Assembly (NCBI GenBank): GCA_024638355.1
Contig: JAHEKO010000049.1
Coordinates: 1 to 14,517 of the forward strand
Source: Acidobacteriota bacterium
GTDB taxonomy: Bacteria; Acidobacteriota; Thermoanaerobaculia; Multivoradales; JAHEKO01
DNA: 14,517 nt
Direction: 5' to 3'
The notes beneath the pieces are model-generated. The model saw nothing but the letters and a program-made list of their open reading frames with translations, ran no database searches and had not been told where the DNA came from. The position numbers and the translations under genes were made by a program. Positions 7,544 to 14,517 of this stretch are shown here, one piece after another. How positions within the stretch are numbered: the first letter of the stretch is position 1; every line of letters starts with the position of its first letter.

Positions 7544-9003
7544 CAGACGTCGACCGGCGGATGCCAGGTGTGACCGCGCTCGGCCAGTAACCGGTCGGCG
7601 GCGGCCGGTCCCCAGCTTCCTGCCGCGTAGTCGTGCAGCGGCAGGCTCGACTGGAGGATCGGGTCGTAGCGGTTCCACGACGCCTCGGTCTCCTCGGCGT
7701 GGACGAAGAGGGTCTGGTCGCCGGTGAGCACATCGAGCACCAGGGTCTCGTAGGCCTCGGGGATCTCGCCGAAGGCGTCGCGATAGTGGAACGAGAGGGG
7801 CAGCGTACGCATGGTCAGCGGCTCGCTCGGCTCCTTGACGTCGAAGCAGAGCACGAAGCCTTCGTCCGGCTGCAGCCGGAGAATCAGCACGTTCGAGCCG
7901 ATGTTGCAGCTGCCCAGAGGCTCGAACACGCACACCGGGGCGCGGCGGAAGAGCACCGCGATCTGCGTCAGCCGCCGCGGCATGCTCTTGCCGGTGCGCA
8001 GGTAGAACGGCACGCCCTGCCAGCGCCAGTTGTCGATGCGGAGGCGCAGCGACACGAAGGTCTCGGTGTGCGAACCGTCCGGCACGTCGGGCTCGTCGAG
8101 ATAGCCGGCCACGTCGCGACCGTCGATGCTGCCGGGTCCGTAGCGGCCGAGCACCACGTCCTGCGGGCGGATCTCGTCGAGCGCCTTGAGCACCTTGATC
8201 TTCTCGTAGCGCACCGAGTCGGCGTCGAAGGTGGTCGGCACCTCCATGGCGATCAGCGAGAGGAGCTGCGTCACGTGGTTCTGGACCATGTCGCGGAGGG
8301 CGCCCGCGCGGTCGTAGTAGTCGGCGCGCGAGCCGACGCCGAGGCTCTCGGCCACGGTGATCTGAACGCACTCGATCCGATCGCGGTTCCAGAGCGACTC
8401 GAAGATGGCGTTGGCGAAGCGGAAGACCAGAAGGTTCTGGACCGTCTCCTTGCCCAGGTAGTGATCGATACGGTAGATCTGCGACTCGTCGAAGTGCTGG
8501 TGGCAGAGCTCGTTCAGCTCGCGGGCCGAGGCCGCGTCGCGGCCGAAAGGCTTCTCCACGACCAGGCGCGTCCAGCCCGGGCTGCGGTTGAGCCCGGCTT
8601 CCCCGAGCCCGGCGATCGTCGGCGGAAAGGCTCCCGGCGGCAGGGCCAGATAGAAGACGCGGTTCCCCGGCAGGCCGAGATCCCCTTCGATCTTCTCGAT
8701 GCGCTGGGCGAGGGCCTGAAACTCGTCGGCGGTGCCGTTGGGCAGGCTCTGATAGAAGACCCGATCGTCGCACCAATCGCCCGCCTCGTCGGCGCCGACC
8801 CCGGCGTCGGCGAGAGCCTCGCGAGCCCAGGAGCGGAGCGCGTCGTCGTCGAAGTCCTCGTCGCGGGCGACGCCGAGGATCGCCTGCTTCTCGCCCAACA
8901 GGTTGCGGCTCCCGAGCCGGTGCAGCGCCGGGATCAGCTTGCGCTTCGCCAGGTCGCCCGTGCCGCCGAAGATCACGAACAGCTGTGGGGGGACGTCGGT
9001 CAT
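7543..9003 (-). CDS. zwf: Glucose-6-phosphate 1-dehydrogenase
   Basis: 486 residues, normal for bacterial Zwf. It oxidises glucose-6-phosphate to 6-phosphogluconolactone while reducing NADP+ (or NAD+), the committed step of the oxidative pentose phosphate pathway. Visible landmarks: the nucleotide-binding FVIFGGTGDLAKRKLIPAL (9-27) with the family's GxTGDLA pattern; EKPFG (150-154); the substrate signature RIDHYLGKE (178-186) with Asp180 and His181; and NHVTQLL with His243 in the position of the catalytic base. The start is placed at ATG 9003, 2 bases after the gnd stop. The frame is open further upstream inside gnd, but only this start gives the expected N-terminus just before the nucleotide-binding strand. 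No strong Shine-Dalgarno sequence is seen (GACGAG inside gnd), which fits translational coupling. Confidence 0.96.
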   Translation of the reverse strand: MTDVPPQLFVIFGGTGDLAKRKLIPALHRLGSRNLLGEKQAILGVARDEDFDDDALRSWAREALADAGVGADEAGDWCDDRVFYQSLPNGTADEFQALAQRIEKIEGDLGLPGNRVFYLALPPGAFPPTIAGLGEAGLNRSPGWTRLVVEKPFGRDAASARELNELCHQHFDESQIYRIDHYLGKETVQNLLVFRFANAIFESLWNRDRIECVQITVAESLGVGSRADYYDRAGALRDMVQNHVTQLLSLIAMEVPTTFDADSVRYEKIKVLKALDEIRPQDVVLGRYGPGSIDGRDVAGYLDEPDVPDGSHTETFVSLRLRIDNWRWQGVPFYLRTGKSMPRRLTQIAVLFRRAPVCVFEPLGSCNIGSNVLILRLQPDEGFVLCFDVKEPSEPLTMRTLPLSFHYRDAFGEIPEAYETLVLDVLTGDQTLFVHAEETEASWNRYDPILQSSLPLHDYAAGSWGPAAADRLLAERGHTWHPPVDV

Positions 9004-9005
9004 CG

Positions 9006-9920
<915 letters not shown>

Positions 9921-9987
9921 CTTCAGCTCCCTTCGTCGCTCTCATTCCTTCGCATTCGGTGCCTAAGACTAGCCTGGCCTGCGCCCG

Positions 9988-10008
9988 AAGAAACCCGAGA
10001 CGATCGGG
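9988..10008 (-). terminator. Possible intrinsic terminator after the DUF5916 gene
   Basis: Immediately after the stop of the DUF5916 gene the minus strand reads CCCGA-TCGTC-TCGGG (10008-9994) followed by TTTCTT (9993-9988). That is a 5-bp stem with a 5-base loop and a short T-rich tract. The stem is short, so this is a weak candidate. Confidence 0.4.
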
Positions 10009-12267
10009 CTAGACGATCCAGGCGTAGCCGATCTTGAAGAAGAGCGTGCGATCGGTGCGGGTGAGCGAAACGTCCTCGAGACCCAGCTGATTGTCGGAGT
10101 AGCCGAGGAAGAGCACGGTGCGGGCGTTGAGCTTGTAGGAGAAGAGGAGCTGGCTGAACAGCGTCTCGGTCGCGGGCTCGACCTCGTCGAGGTAGAGGCC
10201 CGGGTCGCGCTCGACGTCGAGCCGCTGGAAGATTCCGCGCACGAACGTCCGCACGTTGAAGTTGTAGACCAGGCGGAGCTGGGTGAGGTTGGCCTCGAAG
10301 AGCCGGCCGCCCTCCACGTCGAGCCGCTGGATCAGGTGATCGAGACGCGCGTTGACGTGGCGGCCGAGCTTGGCCTCGATGATCGGGTTGATCACCACTT
10401 CGTCGGCCGGTCGACTGTTGGCGAAGTCGATGGCGTCGGCGACCTCGGCGAACAGCTCGAACCGCACGGCGCCGCCGGGTTGGATCTCGAAGTAGAGCTC
10501 GGCGCCGTCCAGGTCTTCGTAGAGGACGCCGTCGAAGAGCTCCTTGCCGCGCTCGACCTCGAAGTTGACGATCGATTGCAGCGGACCACGCACCGTGGTG
10601 AAAAGCTCGATCTCCTCGTCGGTCTGCTGTCCGTCGTGATCCTCGGTGTGATTGAAGTAGGCGCCGACGCTCCACTGGTCGTACCAGCTCTCTTCGTCGC
10701 CCCAGAATCTGCGCGTCGAGATCACCTGCGCCTTGCGCTGGTCGACCCGCGGCACGAAGCCGCTGTCGGCGCGAAAGCCAGGCCCGTAGTCCTCGTAGTC
10801 GACGGCGAAGTTCCAATTGCGGGTGTCGATCTCGTAACGGACCTCCCAGAAGTCGTCGTCGAAGCTACCGCGCGGCTGCCCGAACTCCTCGGCCACCGCG
10901 CCCGGGTACTCGGTTTCGGAGCCGAGGTAGTGGATGAGGAGCGTGTCGGTGTCGCGCGGGCGCAGGAAGGCGTCGAGGCCGACGACGCGGTTGCGGTAGC
11001 CGTCGGCCTCGCGATCGGTGTAGACCAGCCCGAGCGCCGAGGCGGCGCCGACGTCGCGACGGTAGCGCAGGACTCCGCTCGTCACCGGTTGACGCAGCAG
11101 CGTCGAGCGCGACCCCTGATTCGCCGGGAAGAGCAAACCGTTGAAAGCGTCTTCGGCGGCGAACAGGCCGATGCTGTTTCGCCCCTGCTTGCCCGCGAGC
11201 TTCAGCCCCCAATCGGGGTCGACGACGGTGCGGGTGAAGACGATCTGGTTGGGAACGTTGAACGAGGCGATGCCCTCGAGAAAGAAGGGCCGCTTCTCCT
11301 CGAAGAAGAGCGCGAAGCGCTCGTTGATGGCGAGCTGGGCGACGTCCGCTTCGACCTGGGAGAAATCGGGGTTGAGCGTGCCGGTCAGGGTCATGCTCGG
11401 CGTGATGCCCCAGCGCGCCGTCAGGCCGGCATCGGTCTCGTCGTCGCCGGTCTGCAGTTCGCCGTCGGGGAAGTCGTCCAGCTCGTCGGTGCGCGAGGCG
11501 GTGACCGTCGGGTCGAGCTCCAGATTGCGGCCCGGCTCGAGACCTTCGAGCCCGGTCACCTTCTCGAACTGGCAGACCCAGCACGACTGGTTCCAGTCGC
11601 GGCCGCTGGCGTTCAAGCGGTGACGGCTGCTGCGCGGGTAGGAGCGCCCGACGTCGATGCCCCAGGTCTGCGCACCCTCGCTCCGGCGGAAGCGGAGCTG
11701 ATTGAAGGGCAGCGCGATCTCGACCTCGTACCCCTCGGCGGTGATCCTCCCCTTCGACTCCCAGATCATGTCCCACGACCAGTCCTCGGTGCGGTCGACC
11801 TCGCTCGACAGCGCGTCGGCCTGAACGCCGAGCGGGTTGACGCGGAACTGGTAGTTCCGCCGCTGATCGTTGAAGGTGTCGATCTGGACGATGACGTAGT
11901 CGTCCTGCACGAGGGTGTTGATCTGATCCCGGTCCATCAGATGCGCCCGAATCTGCCGGGGGTCGGGATCGTGCGCTCGAAAGCCGATGTAGAGGCTCGT
12001 GTTGTCGTAGGTCACGAAGGCGCTCGTGCCGACCGGCGGCTCGCTGTTGTTGCCCGGGAACCACTCGTAGCGCACCGAGATCTCGGTGGCGTCGGCCCAG
12101 GCCGGCTCGTCCATCACGCCGTCGATCGCGATCTCGGAGGTCGCGGAACGGATCTCGTGGGTCCGGCGGACGACCGCGGGCGAGCCCGACTCGTCGGCTT
12201 GCTGAGCGGACGCGCACAGAGCCTGGAAGAGGAGAAGGATCGTCGCTGCGAATCGCATCGCCGGCAT
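10009..12267 (-). CDS. DUF5916 outer-membrane-type protein with N-terminal CBM9-like domain
   Basis: 752 residues. A signal peptide (about 1-21, RFAATILLLFQALCASA before QQ) directs export. Residues about 40-205 form a carbohydrate-binding family 9-like domain (IAIDGVMDEPAWADA, FVTYDNTSLYIGFRAHDPDP, DDYVIVQIDTFNDQRRNYQFRVNPLGVQADA). After this the protein matches the DUF5916 pattern, including FALFFEEKRPFFLEG (about 318-330). The rest alternates aromatic and charged residues in short strands to the end (FFKIGYAWIV), consistent with a beta-barrel in the outer membrane. DUF5916 proteins have no settled function; a role in glycan or peptide handling at the cell surface is a guess from the CBM9-like part. 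A CWVC pair (Cys229, Cys232) may form a disulfide. The start could be codon 1 or codon 4 (MPAMRF); neither has a clear Shine-Dalgarno sequence, and the region shows a duplicated start (see the repeat entry). Confidence 0.87.
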   Translation of the reverse strand: MPAMRFAATILLLFQALCASAQQADESGSPAVVRRTHEIRSATSEIAIDGVMDEPAWADATEISVRYEWFPGNNSEPPVGTSAFVTYDNTSLYIGFRAHDPDPRQIRAHLMDRDQINTLVQDDYVIVQIDTFNDQRRNYQFRVNPLGVQADALSSEVDRTEDWSWDMIWESKGRITAEGYEVEIALPFNQLRFRRSEGAQTWGIDVGRSYPRSSRHRLNASGRDWNQSCWVCQFEKVTGLEGLEPGRNLELDPTVTASRTDELDDFPDGELQTGDDETDAGLTARWGITPSMTLTGTLNPDFSQVEADVAQLAINERFALFFEEKRPFFLEGIASFNVPNQIVFTRTVVDPDWGLKLAGKQGRNSIGLFAAEDAFNGLLFPANQGSRSTLLRQPVTSGVLRYRRDVGAASALGLVYTDREADGYRNRVVGLDAFLRPRDTDTLLIHYLGSETEYPGAVAEEFGQPRGSFDDDFWEVRYEIDTRNWNFAVDYEDYGPGFRADSGFVPRVDQRKAQVISTRRFWGDEESWYDQWSVGAYFNHTEDHDGQQTDEEIELFTTVRGPLQSIVNFEVERGKELFDGVLYEDLDGAELYFEIQPGGAVRFELFAEVADAIDFANSRPADEVVINPIIEAKLGRHVNARLDHLIQRLDVEGGRLFEANLTQLRLVYNFNVRTFVRGIFQRLDVERDPGLYLDEVEPATETLFSQLLFSYKLNARTVLFLGYSDNQLGLEDVSLTRTDRTLFFKIGYAWIV

Positions 12268-12301
12268 CTCGCGCGATTCACGCTACCCGCATCGCCGGCA
12301 T
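12254..12301 (-). repeat. 14-base direct repeat duplicating the start of the DUF5916 gene
   Basis: The sequence ATGCCGGCGATGCG on the minus strand occurs at 12267-12254, where it is the start of the DUF5916 gene, and again at 12301-12288. The upstream copy opens a seven-codon reading frame, MPAMRVA, ending in TGA at 12280-12278, only 10 bases before the true start, MPAMRF. The copies are offset by 34 bases, so they lie in different frames. The upstream copy could act as a short leader peptide or be the remnant of a small duplication. Confidence 0.6.
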
Positions 12302-12351
12302 CCGGCACCGTCCACTCGGGTGGCGCGACCGGGAGCGGGTCCCCGGCCCGT

Positions 12352-13533
12352 TCAACCGGCGGGATGGGCCGCGACGATCTTCCGCATCAGCTCGTTGAAC
12401 TGCTCGGCGTCGACAGACGGCGCGCCCAGGAAGCGTCGCCGCAGCTGACTCGCGAGGCTCACGCCCCCTCCGGCGAGCCGGTGGACCACCACCAGATCGA
12501 GCTCGGGGACGACGACGATCTTCTCGCCGCGGCCGCCGGTCGCCTTGATCGACGCGTGGCCGATCGCCAGCCCGAGTGCGCTTTCGGCGGGGCTGACCCA
12601 CCAGAGGTAGCCGTAGCGGTCGCCGCGCAAGGCCGGGTGGGTCTCGACGCTCGCGCGCGGGATGCGCTCCACCCAATCCGCGGGCACGACCTGGCGGTCG
12701 CCCCAGCGCCCGCCGGCGAGATAGAGCAGCCCGAAGCGGGCGCAGTCGCGCGCCGAGATCATGAAGATCGCCGCCGGGTGCTCCGAATCGTTGTCCTGCA
12801 GGCGCTCGCTCAGATCGCCGCGCTCGAGGTAGTGGACGTCCTCGACGCGGAAGTCCTCCATGCCGATCGGCTCGGCGATCCGCTCGGCGAACGCTCGCGG
12901 AATGGAGACGCCCGACGACCGCTCGAAGATCGTGCCGAGAGCGTTGAATCCCCAGTTGCTGTAGAACCAGCTCTCGCCCGGAGCGTGCGCGCCGCGCTCG
13001 GGCCGGAAGCGCTTCCAGGAAGGCGCCTCGTGGATCGCCGGCAGGTAGACGGCGGCCCGCGACTGGAGCAGATCGGCGACCCGCGCTCGGCGCTCGATCG
13101 GCGTCAGCGGATTCGAGCTGTCGTCGATTCCGAGCTCGGCCAGCGTCGACTCGATGTCGAGTCTGCCCGCAGCGACTTCTTGACCGACCAGGCCGCCCAG
13201 GAAGGCCTTGCGCAGCGACGCGCCGTTGTAGCGCGTCGCGACCTCGCCCCAGGAGGCGATCAGCACGCCGCGGTGAACGATCATGACCGCGGCCGAATCG
13301 AGGCGCTCGAAGTCGGCCCGCGCCTCGGCGAGCTGCGCGCTCGACCAGCCCCATTCGCCGGGGTCCTCGACCTCCGTCCACGTCTCGCCGGGGAACTGAT
13401 AGGAGTCGGCCACAAAGAGCGCCCGGTCGGGAGGCTCCGCGGACGGTCGTGGATTTTCCTTGACGCCGCAGGCGAGATGGAAGACCAGCATCGCCAGACC
13501 GAACGCTCTTATCCTCGAATTCGCTGCTCTCAT
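12352..13533 (-). CDS. Beta-lactamase-family (class C-like) serine hydrolase, probable lipoprotein
   Basis: 393 residues from ATG 13533, chosen because GAGGAGA (13547-13541) lies 7 bases upstream and the codon begins a signal peptide. The longer open frame to 13635 adds a Gly/Arg-rich segment without signal character. The N-terminus MRAANSRIRAFGLAMLVFHLAC ends in a lipobox-like LAC with Cys22, although the -3 residue is His, so lipidation is probable rather than certain. Penicillin-binding/beta-lactamase motifs: SLRK (Ser106 nucleophile, Lys109), YSN (Tyr191, Asn193), and HASIKATGGRGEKIVVVPELDLVVV (326-350), with KATGG in the place of the usual HxG/KTG element. Such proteins include esterases, D-aminopeptidases and peptidoglycan-related enzymes; antibiotic hydrolysis cannot be inferred. 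It lies between the AraC-type gene and the DUF5916 gene on the same strand, 84 bases before the latter. Confidence 0.88.
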   Translation of the reverse strand: MRAANSRIRAFGLAMLVFHLACGVKENPRPSAEPPDRALFVADSYQFPGETWTEVEDPGEWGWSSAQLAEARADFERLDSAAVMIVHRGVLIASWGEVATRYNGASLRKAFLGGLVGQEVAAGRLDIESTLAELGIDDSSNPLTPIERRARVADLLQSRAAVYLPAIHEAPSWKRFRPERGAHAPGESWFYSNWGFNALGTIFERSSGVSIPRAFAERIAEPIGMEDFRVEDVHYLERGDLSERLQDNDSEHPAAIFMISARDCARFGLLYLAGGRWGDRQVVPADWVERIPRASVETHPALRGDRYGYLWWVSPAESALGLAIGHASIKATGGRGEKIVVVPELDLVVVHRLAGGGVSLASQLRRRFLGAPSVDAEQFNELMRKIVAAHPAG

Positions 13534-13540
13534 CTCGGGT

Positions 13541-13547
13541 TCTCCTC
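13541..13547 (-). promoter_or_regulatory. Ribosome binding site deciding the serine hydrolase start
   Basis: GAGGAGA on the minus strand, 7 bases before the ATG at 13533. It supports this start over the in-frame candidate at 13635. Confidence 0.75.
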
Positions 13548-13618
13548 GCGGTCCGCCACGCCGCGCGGCGGCCTCGCGTGAACCTACTGCGGCCGAGCCC
13601 CCTTTGTTCCCGCCGACA

Positions 13619-13642
13619 TGTCCGGATGGAACCATCCGGACA
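13619..13642. repeat. 11-bp perfect palindrome with 2-base centre, operator-like
   Basis: TGTCCGGATGG (13619-13629), AA, then CCATCCGGACA (13632-13642). The arms are perfect reverse complements. It lies 86-109 bases upstream of the serine hydrolase ATG, a plausible position for a dimeric regulator's operator. As RNA it would form a hairpin with an impossibly small 2-base loop (6 bases if the last two pairs open), and no T-run follows on either strand, so an operator reading is preferred over a terminator. Confidence 0.55.
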
Positions 13643-13650
13643 AGTCTCGA

Positions 13651-13713
13651 CGCCCGGCACAGGTCCGGGCGCTACGATGAGAGACGCGTAGCGCCCCCAC
13701 CCGTGGGGGGCGC
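13651..13713. repeat. Chain of three overlapping inverted repeats
   Basis: Three inverted repeats share arms. (A) CGCCCGG (13651-13657) and CCGGGCG (13665-13671), 7 bp with a 7-base loop. (B) GGGCGCTACG (13667-13676) and CGTAGCGCCC (13687-13696), 10 bp with a 10-base loop. (C) GCGCCCCCAC (13691-13700) and GTGGGGGGCGC (13703-13713), near-perfect with one extra G. A and B overlap by five bases and B and C by six, so in RNA they would be alternatives. A GTCTC/GAGAC pair (13644-13648, 13681-13685) could enclose A. No T-run follows on either strand. Function unknown. Confidence 0.5.
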
Positions 13714-13745
13714 CCTGCAAAGAGCGAGTACCCAGTAGAGGACCG

Positions 13746-13799
13746 GCCCCCCGGACGAAGACCGCCCCGTGGACGACAGGTGCCCCGTAGACGACGGCC
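13746..13799. repeat. Three 18-bp imperfect tandem repeats
   Basis: Three consecutive 18-base units at 13746-13763, 13764-13781 and 13782-13799. All begin GCCCC and contain (G/A)GACGA at the same place, with the second and third differing at only a few positions (GCCCCGTGGACGACAGGT, GCCCCGTAGACGACGGCC). They lie just after the AraC-type gene's stop. Read through that stop in the same frame they would encode hexapeptides such as PVVYGA/PVVHGA, so the array may once have been coding. It is too short to call a functional element. Confidence 0.5.
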
Positions 13800-13804
13800 G
13801 GCGC

Positions 13805-14517
13805 CTAGCCCCGGCGCCCCGCCTGCCGCCGAAACTCGGTCGGGGTCATGCCGTTCACCCGCCGGAACGTCTCGTAGAACGCCGAGCGCGACTGGAAGCC
13901 GCTACGCCGCACCACCGCCTCGACGGTGAGATGCGCCAGAGACTCGTCCAGCAGCAGCCGTTCGCTCTCGCGGATCCGGTAGCCGGCGACGAGCTCCGGG
14001 AAGCTCCGGCCGACGCGCTCGTTGATCACCTGCGAAAGGTGGGTCTTGGAGACGCCGACCTCGACGGCCAGGCCCTCCAGCGTGAGATCGGGCCGCAGGT
14101 AGGGCTTTCCTTCCTCCATGACCGCTGCGAGGCGCTCGGCGACGTCTCGCGCACGCTCCTCGGTCAGCGAAGAGCTCGCGTAGCGCTGTTGCCGCTGAAG
14201 CGCCGGCAGCGCCCTTCGCAGGCCGAGAAACGCGAGCACGACGAAGCTCGCGGCGCCGGTGACGGGCACGACGTCGCGCAGCGCCTCCTCGGTCCGAAAG
14301 ACGTAGCGGACCCATTGCGCCAAATGCTGAATCGCGAGGGTGACGAGAAGGGCCGGTACCCAGAAGGCGTGGAGACCGAGCGAAGACCGCGCGGCTGGAT
14401 CGCGCCCGGCGCCCAGCCACCGCCGGAGCGCCAGGCCGGTGTAGGTCATCTGGTAGAGCATCATGAGGAGCACCGGCGGCAGCCACGGCCCGCGCTGCCA
14501 GGCGGCCGCGCCGCCGC
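13805..14517 (-). CDS. Membrane-anchored AraC-family transcriptional regulator, 5' end cut by the window
   Basis: The reading frame is open to the right edge, so the true start is outside. At least 236 C-terminal residues are visible. The N-terminal half is hydrophobic, with candidate membrane helices in PWLPPVLLMMLYQMTYTGLAL, HAFWVPALLVTLAIQHLAQWV and VVPVTGAASFVVLAFLGL. A linker with the recurring SSLTEERARDVAERLAAVMEEGKPYLRPDLTL pattern leads to an AraC-type double helix-turn-helix domain (LEGLAVEVGVSKTHLSQVINERVGRSFPELVAGYRIRESERLLLD...VVRRSGFQSRSAFYETFRRVNGMTPTEFRRQ). This layout is known from membrane-integral AraC-type regulators in Bacteroidota and other phyla, thought to sense an envelope signal and bind DNA from the membrane. 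An internal GTG at 14473 could be a start but leaves part of a membrane helix upstream, so the longer form is likelier. Its target may be the adjacent hydrolase gene (inference from position). Confidence 0.88.
   Translation of the reverse strand, partial: GGAAAWQRGPWLPPVLLMMLYQMTYTGLALRRWLGAGRDPAARSSLGLHAFWVPALLVTLAIQHLAQWVRYVFRTEEALRDVVPVTGAASFVVLAFLGLRRALPALQRQQRYASSSLTEERARDVAERLAAVMEEGKPYLRPDLTLEGLAVEVGVSKTHLSQVINERVGRSFPELVAGYRIRESERLLLDESLAHLTVEAVVRRSGFQSRSAFYETFRRVNGMTPTEFRRQAGRRG

Noticed and set aside
10336..13581. A 1081-codon open frame on the plus strand
   Set aside because: It runs antisense through the DUF5916 and serine hydrolase genes and has the same shadow composition. The minus-strand proteins have signal peptides, motifs and ribosome sites.
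12278..13720. A 480-codon leftward open frame overlapping the serine hydrolase
   Set aside because: It lies in a different frame of the hydrolase gene, is Arg-rich without motifs, and is merely the continuation of the open frame past the AraC-type stop codon.
13541..13800. Possible CRISPR-like array in the repeat-rich gap
   Set aside because: The only tandem units are 18 bases long and contiguous with no spacers, and there are no cas genes nearby.
13800..13818. GGCGCC-N7-GGCGCC across the AraC-type stop codon
   Set aside because: GGCGCC is self-complementary and common in this GC-rich sequence, and no T-run follows, so a terminator call is not justified.

Overview
The window is a strongly GC-rich bacterial chromosome segment. 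It reads as ordinary chromosome, with no rRNA, tRNA, CRISPR array, insertion sequence or phage gene that I can see. Four things together suggest an Acidobacteriota-like (or similar environmental, Gram-negative) genome: a DUF5916 outer-membrane-type protein, a secreted TldD/TldE-type pair, a di-heme cytochrome c peroxidase, and a compact gnd-zwf-pgl operon built on the short type of 6-phosphogluconate dehydrogenase. That assignment is inference from gene content, not a phylogenetic result.

Layout, left to right. Positions 1-58 hold the start of a leftward gene that looks like a SAM-dependent methyltransferase and runs off the left edge. A leftward di-heme c-type cytochrome peroxidase (204-1448) has a 220-base upstream region with several possible hairpins. 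Next come two leftward, paralogous, signal-peptide-bearing TldD/PmbA-family genes (transcribed 3451-5166, then 1669-3447, 3 bases apart). The first keeps the metal site and the second has lost it. Divergent from them, the rightward gene at 5294-6283 is a DusB-type tRNA-dihydrouridine synthase, followed 15 bases later by a small two-helix membrane protein of unknown function.

Converging on that pair is a leftward operon, gnd (9920-9006), zwf (9003-7543) and pgl (7543-6821). It encodes the complete NAD(P)H-generating oxidative branch of the pentose phosphate pathway, from glucose-6-phosphate to ribulose-5-phosphate, with 2-base and minus 1-base junctions. Upstream of it lie a leftward DUF5916 protein with an N-terminal CBM9-like domain (10009-12267), a leftward class C beta-lactamase-like serine hydrolase with a probable lipoprotein signal (12352-13533), and a leftward membrane-anchored AraC-type regulator whose 5' end is cut by the right edge (13805-14517).

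The most unusual non-coding stretch is the 271-base gap between the AraC-type gene and the serine hydrolase. It contains an 11-bp perfect palindrome, a chain of overlapping and partly mutually exclusive inverted repeats, and three 18-bp tandem repeats. Nothing in the window amounts to a clearly new multi-gene system. The best candidates for a second look are the exported TldD/TldE-like pair and this structured intergenic region.
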